The notes under the pieces: model-generated
The model's input: the letters and a program-made list of their open reading frames with translations, nothing else
Told to the model about the DNA's origin: nothing
Databases searched by the model: none
Made by a program: the position numbers and the translations under genes
Source: Haliotis asinina
Taxonomy: Eukaryota > Mollusca > Gastropoda > Lepetellida > Haliotidae
NCBI RefSeq assembly: GCF_037392515.1
Contig: NC_090283.1
Location: 35,046,249 to 35,110,248 of the forward strand
Length of the DNA stretch: 64,000 nucleotides
Reading direction: 5' to 3'
In this document: in pieces, positions 1 through 11,082 of the stretch
Position numbering within the stretch: position 1 is the first letter of the stretch
How the letters are laid out: each line of letters begins with the position of its first letter

Positions 1-249
1 TAGTTTTCTTTCATTCCATCAAATACCAGCATTTATATCAATTCGTCAGTCAAAAGATCGTACCTGATTGACGTTCACATGCTATTGCATTTTCAGTTGT
101 TCTATATGGGCATTGTACTGTTTGGACCGGCAATAGCGCTGGAGGCAGGTTCGTTATCTATAAACATATTTTGTTTCACATTTGATGTGACCGGAGGATG
201 TTTCAGAAAAAGGGCATAACAGACGAATAGCATGAACATACGACTAACA
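1..249. other. No gene seen; probable intron or flank
   Basis: AT-rich sequence with no convincing exon, RNA gene or terminal repeat. It probably belongs to an upstream intron of the SLC5-like gene, whose 5' exons are not visible in this window. Confidence 0.4.
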
Positions 250-716
250 CACTAGCTATCACTAGTGGATGTCACTAATGTATCACTGGCACACTGGCTA
301 TCATTAGTGGATGTCACTATTGTATCACTGACACACTGGCTATCACTAGTGGATGTCACTAATGTATCACTGGCACACTGGCTATCATTAGTGGATGTCA
401 CTAATGTATCACTGACACACTGGCTATCACTAGTGGATGTCACTAATGTATCACTGGCACACTGGCTATCACTAGTGGATGTCACTAATGTATCACTGGC
501 ACACTGGCTATCATTAGTGGATGTCACTAATGTATCACTGACACACTGGCTATCACTAGTGGATGTCACTAATGTATCACTGGCACACTGGCTATCACTA
601 GAGGATGTCACTAATGTATGACTGGCACACTGGCTATCACAAGTGGATGTCATTAATGTATGACTGACACACTGGCTATCACAAGTGGATGTCATTAATG
701 TATGACTGACACACTA
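250..716. repeat. 42-bp minisatellite, about 11 units
   Basis: Tandem 42-bp units around the core GGATGTCACTAATGTATCAC. Units alternate between CTGGCACACTGG and CTGACACACTGG forms, giving a partial 84-bp higher-order period. Because 42 is divisible by three, the array is open on both strands as 14-residue peptide repeats; this is a by-product of the period and not evidence of a gene. The last units diverge (TGTATGACTG instead of TGTATCACTG). Confidence 0.93.
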
Positions 717-2696
717 TTGAGTAGCACCTCACGAAGTGCCAAGCATTGTATGAGTGCGACTGAGGAGCACTGCAATGCTATATTTAGACACATATACATT
801 AGACAGAACGATCTGGAAGCTTCCACATGTTACTACATCCCGACGGGTTGTGGGAGATTTTCTGGCATCATAGACTTGTGTATGTAAGGGGAGCTTACTA
901 TTTCCTCTCATCTCCCAGGACATCTCATGTTCGTTAAGTTCAGTTCCTGGTCAACGTTTTTGTTTCAACTCAGGAATCAACACGCAAAGACATCACCATG
1001 GAGTATTCCGGGTGTACGACTGATACAGGGCTTTTATGCACTTCTCAATCCAGGAACAATCACAAAATATTTTCAGAGGTTCTGTAAGGCGTAAATAGTT
1101 AATTCATAATTACACTGGCAATCCTGGATGAGAGGATGGCTCCATAGAATTGAAGTGTTTACACGTGAACGGTTATTAAAAGTTGAGAAGTTTCGGGTTT
1201 TTTTATTTCAGTAACTGGATTTCCTCTAGCTGGTTCCATGGCGGTGGTAGCGTGCGCCTCTGTGTGTTATACATCAATCGTAAGCATACACTGGTGTATG
1301 TGTATTTAATTTAGAGGGTAGTAAATGACCTTCAGCGTAATACCATTTATATTAAACGAGGTCGAGATTGATACTAAATATTTCACGAGATAACAAAAAA
1401 TGGTAATTTCACGGAAGCAAGTTTGGCATTCTGTTTATTACACTCGAATATAAATTGCCTTCAAGGTGATTATACTCCGCAAAACAAGATCTGATACGAT
1501 GTCTTTTAACGGCATTTAGAAGTTGTTATAAATGACCAAGATCATTTTATGGATAAATCTTCTTTTACACACAAAGTTTCGGGGTCATTTGAGACCACTT
1601 CATCAGGTGAACAGACAGTTGATCCTGTAACCATTGTGTGACATAACATTGTGACGTCATATCTGTAAACCATTGCCGTCGTACGTCTATCGCTATTAGT
1701 GTTGTATTGGCGCAAAAATACTAGACTGCCGTATCTTCGCATGCGAGTAATAAATACAGACTTCTACAGGAGGTCTCATTAGATATGAATTATACGAATT
1801 GAGTGTCCTTCCTATGGTATCTGACCATAGGGAGGTCAAGAGTTTCGTATAAATGATTTATGTAATGAGTCCGAGTGTGGTATTTTATTCATTACCCGCA
1901 TGATTCATGCATTAAACTGACAAAATAGCGTATTTTAATTTTTTTCATAAATATTTTTTTTATTTTATTGACATCACTACTTCTCGTCTGCCCCCTTGAT
2001 AACCGACGTCACGATCATGCATGTCAGTTTTTATCGCCTCGCACAGCCTCCTACACTAAACTGTTCCGTAGCAGACCTTTTGTTGGTTTGCAAATGCGGT
2101 GCCACTGGTGGGAACATTTGGATTTCTACGGATATAATGTTTCAGTTCGACTCACAATTACACAGCGACACAGCAAGGTTCAAAATGTTTACATTACTAT
2201 TATGCACATGCGTTGTAGATTGAATGAATCCACTAGTTTGTTATGAATGAAAAAGTAGTTCCATCACAACGTGACCTAAATGAAAGGTCAGTTATCCAAT
2301 CTCAGGTCAAGTCGTAACGTGACAGAACGCGATACGACACTCGTGTGACATACGAGATTAGTATGCATCTACCTAACCGTTGATCACGTTGTGAATGAAT
2401 CCTTGTTATGTTCCATCAGATATTTCGATTATAAGTAGTGAGGTGTTGTGCTGTGATTACAAGTGGCAGTAAATGACAGAGGCGTTCGTAAAATATCGAC
2501 TGTCAGATTGTAACAGTGTACTTTAGTAGAGGATCGCTAAATCATTCGAGTAATTCCGTGACGGGAACATTTCTACAAAGCAGACTCTGTCTATGCAGAA
2601 AAGACACCTGGTCGAATTGATGATATAATATTGTGTTTTAATACGATCTGCTTATCATTCATACGTATGTTGTAATGATGTCATTGGGTTTTCCAG
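717..2696. other. No gene recognised; probable SLC5 intron
   Basis: About 2 kb with no exon I can support. Short open frames occur but lack splice-site context or family resemblance. The next feature is the acceptor TTTTCCAG ending at 2696, so this is most simply the intron before the first visible SLC5 exon, or else a mix of intron and flank. Confidence 0.4.
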
Positions 2697-5600
2697 GGTG
2701 GGTTCAAGGCTGTTATCTGGACAGATGTGTTCCAGACGATTATCATGCTGACGGGGATCTTCGCAATTCTTATCAAGGTTTGTCATACTGTCTGAGGCTG
2801 TCCCAAGGTGTCAATACAACAGTAGATATCATCAACTGTATGTATGTCTGAGGCTGTCCCAAACTGCCATGTACCACAGGGCGGCTGAGAACACGTTTTG
2901 TCTTCTTGTAGGGGACATTGGAGGTTGGCGGACCAACAGAAATGTGGAACATCAACTACGAAAATGGCCGACTTAACTTTTTCGAGTGAGTGGTAGATTC
3001 ATGTTTCATAGTCACCCTTATAATTTTTAAATATAGCTGATTTTACCACGGTGCTTCAGTATGTTCATTGCACTTGAAACTTAGACAACGAATTAACAAT
3101 ATGGATTATTTCCTTGTAAAATATTATTGTACAACTCTCATAGGCATATTCAAGCAATACTATAAATTAGCTGCAGGAGGTTTCACGTCAAGAAACTGTC
3201 ATGTCAACATGAATATTAACCATTCAAACATGAACAATAGGCGTTATAAAGTTCAAAACTAAAATCGTAAAACAGGCCTTATCTATGATTCACACTACAA
3301 CCGTAAGTATTACTTGCAGGAAATATAATGGTATGTGTGAATCCTACCACAAGCTTCAACAGCGACTCACCTTTTGACTGAGTGTTGATGCATACGTGTG
3401 ATCAACACACAATCCCGGAAGTTTTACTTGAGGAGTGTAATGTGATGAATGTTTTATCACCAGCTTCAATACCGACCCTACTGTCCGGCACACTTTCTGG
3501 AGCTTGTTTCTGGGGTCCAGTATCAGGATGATCGGACTCACCATCGGCCAGGCAGCCATTCAGCGGATCTCTTCCACGCCAACCGAGCTGCAGGCCAAAA
3601 AGTGAGACATCTGGTTGACTGAGATTAAGCACGTAGAAACATGTTCTAAGTTAACATGACTGCAAGTTGTCTATTGTGTGTTTGTGTGTATGCTAGTTTG
3701 CAGGAATTTACGTTACTCCTAGACCAATAATATGTACTAATATTACGACAATTACTGAAAACCGAGATACAGCGATAAAGCGACAAAGCTGATGGAGCAA
3801 ACACAGTAACATTCAATATTGCGATTAGGAACAACGAAACACTATTAATGGACTTAGATGCACATACGGGAACTAACTTACATTGTGGGGCACAATGTAA
3901 AAGACAAGTAAACAATGTATCGAAATACCATGGAGCTCATTTAACACGCAATGAGAAAGGAAGCTGTATTGTCCTAACAGAATGCTGTTTGTAGAGTTTT
4001 GTTCATCACTGGCCCCGCCTTCTTTATCACCTTGACCTTGGCGACCTTGGAAGGACTGGTGGCGTTCGCCTACTACTACCACAGAGGCTGTGATCCACTC
4101 AAGTCCAACCAAATCACAAACCCTAATCAGGTAAACAGTAACTAGTCTGAATAGCTTTATTCCCCAAAATCCTCACTCCAATCATAAATAACAATAGACT
4201 CTAAATTATAGTGATTGTGTCTGTTGGGGACTTCTGTATATGTTTGGACTGGGGGTCTTGAGTATCTATATAGCGACGCATACTGTGTCTATAAATAGTG
4301 GATTGTCCCGTGTATGTTTATAGCTAGGTATCCTTTATACATAAATAGTGGATTGTTCTGTGTATTTATATAGTGGGTCACCCTGTGTCCATAAATGGTA
4401 GATTGTACCATGTATCTACATAGTGAGGTGTTCTGTGTTCATAAATAGTGGATCGTCCCATGTATCTATATCGTGAGGTATCCTGTGTCCATAAATAATG
4501 AATTGTTCTGTGTATCTATATCGTGAGGTACCTTGTGTACATACATAGTGGATTGTTTTGATTATCTATATGCTGCGGTAACCTGTGTCCATAAATAGTG
4601 TCGTTCCGTGTATCTAAATAGTGAGGTATCCTGTATATATAAATAGTGGATTGTCCATGTATCTATATAGTGAGATATCCTATGTACATGAATAGTGGAT
4701 TGTCCCGTTTATATAGTGATATCTCATATGCATATATATACTTGGTAGCTATGCATACATACATACATACATACATACATACATACATACATACATACAT
4801 ACATACATACATACATACATACATACATACATACATACATACATACATACATACATACATACATACATACATACATACATACATACATACATACATACCG
4901 GGAGTGTGATATGGTGTGTATATCTGCAGATCATTCCCTTCATGGTGATGGACATCTTCCGGGAATTGCCAGGCATGCCAGGTTTATTCATGGCAGCTTT
5001 GTTCAGCGCCTCACTGAGGTAGGGAGCTGTCACAGAAACACTGTATCACAAACGCCGGGCCACTTGACCAACCTACTTGACTAGACCACTTGACAAGCAT
5101 ACGAGATTACTTTGTCAGACCACTTAGCCAGACTGCTTGACCAGACAGATTACTTTGGCAGGTCACTTGGCCAGATCGCGTGGTCAGACCTTTTGATCAG
5201 ACCACTTGGCCAGATCACATGGCAGACCTCTTGACCAGACCACTTGGCAAGATCACATGGCCAGACCTTTTGATCAGACCACTTGGCAAGATCACGTGGT
5301 CAGGCCATTTGATCAGACCACTTGGGCAGATTACGTGGTCAGAACACTTGACCAGACCACTTGACCACATCACATGGCCAGACCTCTTGACCAGACCACT
5401 TGGGCAGATCACATGGCCACTTGATCAGACCACTTGACCAGATCACTTGGGCAGACTGAGTAGATATTCTATCACTGCTGTTGGTATTTCAGGACGTTCT
5501 CAGTATTAATAGTTAAACATTGCCGTACAATACAGAACCTGGTACAATACAGAACTATATCAAACCAATTGTATATTTTTCAAGTACTTTTTGTTGGTAG

Positions 5601-8600
5601 AATGGATTCTGATAATGTTACCCATTTGATGCCATGTACCACCCAGGCACATAGTAAAATACACACACACGAGCTAACGTCCTGTGTTGCAGCACACTGT
5701 CCTCGGGACTCAGTGCCTTGTCTGCACAGACCTGGGAGGACTATATCAAGCCGTATGTGAAGAATCCCTCCGAGATAAAGGCCACGATCATAGCCAAGTG
5801 CTCAGGTAGGAACAGATCCTGCCAGTGTGGACGTATTTTACATGTAGTGTGGTGTCAACACTATCCCCTCTCACTATCCTGTTGTGAGTGGTGCTGGAAC
5901 TGAGTAGACTCGCGGTGAATCGATCTACCGACTAGATAGACGTGAAAAGCGAAAAAGGAACTTCTTAAACCAAGTCACAAAATATGCAACACTGAGTGAG
6001 TAAAGCGTTCAATGTTCTATGTTTATGACGAAGTGGCAACACTGAGTGAGTGAAGCGTTCAATGTTCTATGTTTATGACGAAGTGGCAACACTGAGTGAG
6101 TGAAGCGTTCAATGTTCTATGTTTATGGCGCGGTGAAACCTTGAGGGAAAAGTGTTCACCCGTTACATCAAAGTTGTGAGTTCGATTCTCTACAGGTTAC
6201 TGTGTGTGCAGCAAATTTCTGTTGTGCCTGACGTCAGCTATCGATGGCTTATTGCTAAAACAGGCACAAAACCACAGTCAATGACAAAAACCTTTTTCTT
6301 GATGACCATAAATACGTTCATTCCACGTTCATCTTTGAATGATTGAGCATAATGAACTTTTGATTTGCTATTTCTGTGACTATGCAGGTCGGATACAAAT
6401 TTTTAAATGCATATGAAGTTATAAGGAACATACATGTATTGTAATCAAGTGTGTTTCGTCTATTCTGTAGTTGTGGCATGTGGAGGTGTTGCTGTCGCTA
6501 TCTCGCTGCTCATAGCCAAGGTCGGCGGGACATTGTCTCAGGTGAATGTTTCGTACTTTCACTGAATTAACTGAATAGATATATTTCATTGTAAAAAATA
6601 AGTTCATTATGGAAAGTCACTATACTTATCCACCTGTCCATAGTCAGTTACATAACAGGAAACAGAGAATTATTGATTAGAAACAGAAGTATATCACATC
6701 ATTACTGTTTTGTATTTCAAGATCTCATTCAGCCTCCTGGCTGCCTTTTCCGGTCCCGCCACTGGGCTTTTTCTCTTGGGAGCCATGATACCGTGGGCTA
6801 ATGTCCAGGTAAGCCAGTTAATGGGATACCCAGTAAGTCCGTAAAGTGAATGCCCTGTAAGCCAGTTAAGTTAATGTCCAGTAACCCAGTCAAGTCAGTT
6901 TCCAGTAAGCCCGTTACGTCAATGTCAGTAAGCCGGTTAAGTTAATGTCCAGTAAGCTAGTTACGTCAATGTCAGTAAGCCAGTTAAGTAAATTTCCAGT
7001 AAGGCAGTTAAGTCAATGTCCAGAAAATCCGGTAACTGAATGTCCAGTAAGCCAGTTAATTGGATGTCCAGCAAGCCAGTCAAGTCAATGTCCAGTAGGC
7101 TAGTTACGTCAATGTCAGTAAGCCAGTTACGTTAATGTCCAGTAAGCTAGTTAAATCAATGTCAGTAAGCCACTTATGTTAATGTTCAGTAAGCTAGTTA
7201 CGTCAATGTACGTAAGCCAGTTACGTTAATGTCCTGTAAGCCTGTTAAGTGAATGACCAAGTAAGACGGTTCACGTATTATTGCAACACGTGATTTAGCT
7301 GTGCTACGGATGGAGTAATGTAATAACTTATACTTAAAACGTGCACGTGTAAAAGCATGTACGTAAGAAGACCCTTCTGTTGTTTGTTTCTATCGCTATA
7401 AGATATGCCATATATCCATCATTGACACGTGTGGTGTGTCTGCAGGGGGCATTCGTGGCCACAGTTACAGGAGCCGTGTTTATCTTCTGGATCTCCATCG
7501 GGTCCTACATGTCCACTACAAAGCGGAAGACACCTTGGCTTCCTCTGGGACCCACAGACAGATGTCCAGTAGACAACATCACTTTCATCAGCGACTTTAA
7601 CTACACCATCCCAGACATTAGTGTGACGACAGAGGCCTACACACCGTGAGTTCATTAAGATATCGATCCATAATTTACAGATATTATTATGATGCGCAAA
7701 ATTTCTAACACAATGCAATAATAGCTATGCTTGTTATGGACAAGTATATTTATGTTAGACCGATATGATTTTATGTTCTGCACGCATACGTATGCCACTG
7801 AGTGATATCACTATACTACAGACAGGGCCTTGACAAGCTGTACTCGCTGTCCTATATGTGGTTCGGGGCACTTGGTATATTTGTGGTCGTAGCAGTTGGG
7901 GCTATCGTCAGCTACATGGCTAATGGTGAGTGCAAGTAGGGCGACACATACCTCATACCACTCAGCAATATTCTACGTTCTTTCTGTCTATCTCTGAGTT
8001 TTTGGCATAGTATAAAAAAGAGCCCATTGTTCGGTGACTGAAAGGTTCTGAGCCAAACTACTGATAGGTGACAGTAGCTAGCTGGTGTTCCGACATAATC
8101 CGCTCCAGGGTTCCGACACTAGAGCCAATATGCTGGAGCGCATGGCTTTTTAGTGTAGAAGACATTCCCTGGCGGTATGTAAAGTTCTCAACAACATAAA
8201 AGAGGTGATCATCTTTTGTTCACTGCTTTCTGGCTAGTTCTCCCTTTGGAGCAAATGGAAATGTTATGCTGGAGCAATATGCGTTTGGCTTAGCCAAATA
8301 ATTTTATGCAGTGACAATGCAGATTAACCCAATACTGACTATAAGGCATCTTCCGACGCTATCTTCCTGACTGATGAAACAAACTTTACATTGGTCAGAG
8401 ACGTAAGATAGCCTTCCGCCCACCGCTCCATGGTTACCTATCAAGAGACAGTTAGATGTTGCTTTGCTTTAGGACGATTTATATTCTAATTGGAGACGAT
8501 GTACCTTGATTCACCAACCTGCAATCCACCTTTCCGGAACCTTCGGCATGCTCAGTTGTTCTTCTCAGAATGTTCTCAGCTCAAGCGAGAGGCCTGTGAT

Positions 8601-9865
8601 ATTGTATGACGTGCGCACAGTATTCGATTATTTAGCATGGATTTTTTTCTTGTATTAACATTTTCTGTTTGGAAGTAGGGAGTATTCGTGAGGAATCAGT
8701 AGTGCTGCCTATCTATTGAACAGTCAATTAATCGACTGGTTCAGAACCATTGCGTTGTAGGACACATTTTGTAGGTATGAAAGCCGTGGTTGCGCGAGTG
8801 ACAGAGTGTGTACAGGTGAAGATACAGGGGCGACATTGTTGCAGGATGCCGGACGACCAAGAAGGCAGACACTCGATACTTGGTCTCCGTCGTGGATCAG
8901 TTATTCTGCTGTCTCCCGGAACCCCTCAAACACTTCTTCCGATGTGGAGTGGACTATTCAGCTGTAAGTTCATTGATGTTGTTACTAAATACATACTTTA
9001 TATGAATTATAGTTTCAGATGTTGCAGCGAATAAGGATAGTGAAACAGTATTTTAAGGAACAGGCGGTGCTGTCAAGAGAATGCATCGTCTTAAATATGT
9101 GAATAATGGATGTTGACATAATACAGCCATGTATATAATAGTCTGGTGTATATAGCTCGTTATCAGAGCCTGGTCATATAGATGCAGACTCATCACCTCA
9201 GACAGCTTTTTCAGAACACGTACAGCACATGTCAATATTTGTGTAATATCTCGGCAATGTATACTTTGTATGATCAGGCTGTTCGTGTCGCCGAGTCCTC
9301 TTCTAAGGGAAACATATACCACACCAGCGTGGACATACCCGAAGAAGGGGAGGCTCTTCGCCAGCCAGACGAGGAAGACGACCAGCAGCAGCCAAACCAC
9401 ATCAAGACTGCGCATGTTTCTGAAGACGGTCCAGAATCAGATAGCAGCCATCTTATTGACTCCGAACTGTTACCTCTTCAACAAAGTCAAGATAGAGATG
9501 AAGGTGAAGGCGATGATAGGGAGGTGTCACAAGGCCGAATCCAAGATATGGAGGAATCAGTTCTTGATCAGTCTGTAGAGGTCAAACAAAACTTTGACCA
9601 ATCTCATAAGTTAGACGACCCACGCTTAGATCAAGTTCAGGAGAGGAATGAGCCGAGTTTAGTACTAACGCAGATGAAGGAGCCATGTCCAAACGACCAA
9701 ACAGATGGGATGGAGCCAAGTTTAGATGACGCTTCCTGCAAAGAGGAGCCACAACAGGATGGGAATCTGGAGAGAGAAGACACTAGAACAGGGCAGATTT
9801 CAGATACACAGGAATCCAGTCCACACTTAGAGGATACCAAACCTCAGGAGTCCAACAGTCTGTAG
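2697..9865 (+). CDS. SLC5 sodium-coupled monocarboxylate transporter-like, 3' part
   Basis: Twelve exons join in frame with GT/AG introns: 2697-2777, 2912-2985, 3464-3601, 3995-4130, 4930-5018, 5693-5805, 6471-6541, 6722-6808, 7446-7645, 7822-7925, 8845-8963 and 9278-9865 (1,800 nt, 599 residues plus stop). The first visible exon encodes GGFKAVIWTDVFQ, the conserved SLC5 segment, followed by ITGPAFF, LPGMPGLFMAALFSASL and a PYVKNPSE segment typical of the SLC5A8/SLC5A12 branch. Family knowledge: these are plasma-membrane Na+-coupled symporters of short-chain monocarboxylates with a LeuT-like fold. The N-terminal exons lie upstream, outside what I can see. The last exon adds about 195 residues rich in Glu, Asp, Gln and Ser with no membrane segment, a longer cytoplasmic tail than I recall for vertebrate relatives. 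The family call is firm; substrate and orthology are inference. SLC5A6 or another SLC5 member is the main alternative. Confidence 0.9.
4250..4735. repeat. Degenerate ~50-bp tandem repeat, about 9 units
   Basis: Diverged units built on ATAAATAGTGGATTGT followed by GTATCTATATAGTGAGGTAT lie in SLC5 intron 4 (4131-4929). The divergence suggests an older array than the clean microsatellite that follows it. Confidence 0.85.
4754..4898. repeat. (CATA)n microsatellite, about 36 units
   Basis: An uninterrupted tetranucleotide run of about 145 bp in SLC5 intron 4, ending about 30 bp before the exon at 4930. It creates spurious open frames on both strands. Its purity implies high length polymorphism. 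Confidence 0.98.
5060..5455. repeat. Nested ~20/40-bp tandem repeat
   Basis: Units combine GACCAGACCACTTGGCCAGA with ATCACATGGCCAGACCTCTT in SLC5 intron 5. The array starts about 45 bp after the donor at 5019. Open frames through it are products of the repeat. Confidence 0.9.
5987..6134. repeat. 50-bp tandem repeat, three units
   Basis: Three nearly identical 50-bp units start with CAACACTGAGTGAGT at 5987, 6037 and 6087 in SLC5 intron 6. The high identity indicates recent duplication. Confidence 0.93.
6800..7265. repeat. Minisatellite seeded on the SLC5 exon-8 splice donor
   Basis: About 20 units of 22-25 bp with consensus AATGTCCAGTAAGCCAGTTA. The exon ends AATGTCCAG at 6808 and the intron begins GTAAGCCAGTTAATGG, so the unit is the exon-intron junction itself minus one G. 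Most units therefore keep a donor-like CA/GTAAGC. The array runs from the true donor to about 180 bp before the next exon at 7446. Confidence 0.92.
7926..8844. other. SLC5 intron 10, no further feature
   Basis: A 919-bp intron between the exons ending at 7925 and starting at 8845. I see no repeat array, no terminal inverted repeats and no coding signal in it. Confidence 0.6.
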
Positions 9866-10121
9866 AGACAGTATAGTTCATTGAGAGTTTTCACATACCC
9901 ATGGAGGAATAACGAAAAATGACATCCACAGTGACTGTTGCGGCCACAACTAGAGCTACTGGACAAATCGAGTCTTGGTGTCAGGGGAAGAGACATGAAT
10001 CTTAGATGGGAGGATGACAGTATGAAGTGTATGTGATAGGACTGGTAAACAGGCAAGTCGTTACACCCGCAATGCAGTAAGCATCGTTTCTCTTGCGGAA
10101 CCAGCAAAATTAATGATTAGT

Positions 10122-10127
10122 AATAAA
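10122..10127 (+). terminator. Poly(A) signal of the SLC5-like gene
   Basis: AATAAA about 257 bp after the stop codon at 9863-9865 and just before the 29-bp array. It is the first canonical signal downstream, so it is the likely cleavage signal. Confidence 0.6.
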
Positions 10128-10212
10128 AAACGCCCACATGATGACATTTGACTTGATTGTCTCCCCTATTTCCTGACATCTGTAGGAGGGTCAGATCCGG
10201 AGGGATCCGCCA

Positions 10213-11082
10213 GGTCACGCAGAGTATGGACGGATCCTCTAGGTTACACAAAGTATGGACGGATCCTCTAGGTTACACAGTGTATGGACGGATCCTCTAG
10301 GTTACACAGAGTATGGACGGATCCTCTAGGTTACACAGTGTATGGACGGATCCTCTAGGTTACACAGTGTATGGACGGATCCTCTAGGTTACACAGTGTA
10401 TGGACGGATCCTCTAGGTTACACAGAGTATGGACGGATCCTCTAGGTTACACAGTGTATGGACGGATCCTCTAGGTTACACAGTGTATGGACGGATCCTC
10501 TAGGTTACACAGAGTATGGGCGGATCCTCTAGGTTACACAGAGTATGGGCGGATCCTCTAGGTTACACAGTGTATGGACGGATCCTCTAGGTTACACAGA
10601 GTATGGACGGATCCTCTAGGTTACACAGAGTATGGGCGGATCCTCTAGGTTACACAGTGTATGGACGGATCCTCTAGGTTACACAGAGTATGGGCGGATC
10701 CTCTAGGTTACACAGTGTATGGACGGATCCTCTAGGTTACACAGAGTATGGACGGATCCTCTAGGTTACACAGAGTATGGACGGATCCTCTAGGTTACAC
10801 AGAGTATGGGCGGATCCTCTAGGTTACACAGAGTATGGACGGATCCTCTAGGTTACACAGTGTATGGACGAATCCTCTAGGTTACACAGTGTATGGACGG
10901 ATCCTTTAGGTTACACAGAGTATGGGCGGATCCTCTAGGTTACACAGTGTATGGACGGATCCTCTAGGTTACACAGAGTATGGACGGATCCTCTAGGTTA
11001 CACAGTGTATGGACGGATCCTCTAGGTTACACAGAGTATGGACGGATCCTCTAGGTTACACAGAGCATGGACGGATCCTCTA
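10213..11082. repeat. 29-bp minisatellite, 30 units, one BamHI site per unit
   Basis: 870 bp made of 29-bp units: GGTTACACAGTGTATGGACG followed by GATCCTCTA. Variants are limited to GTGTATGG or GAGTATGG and GGACGG or GGGCGG, so the array can be read as a string of unit types. Nearly every unit has GGATCC. It lies directly downstream of the SLC5-like gene. There are no unique spacers between units, so it is not a CRISPR-like structure. Confidence 0.97.

Noticed and set aside
252-695. Long open frames on both strands with 14-residue repeats
   Set aside because: They are produced by the 42-bp period of the minisatellite; no start context, splice sites or unique flanking protein.
4646-5033. Open frames with Tyr/Ile/His/Thr or Met-Tyr-Val-Cys repeats
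   Set aside because: Translation of the (CATA)n microsatellite.
10213-11082. CRISPR-like appearance of the 29-bp array
   Set aside because: Units follow each other with no unique spacers, and the context is a eukaryotic genome.
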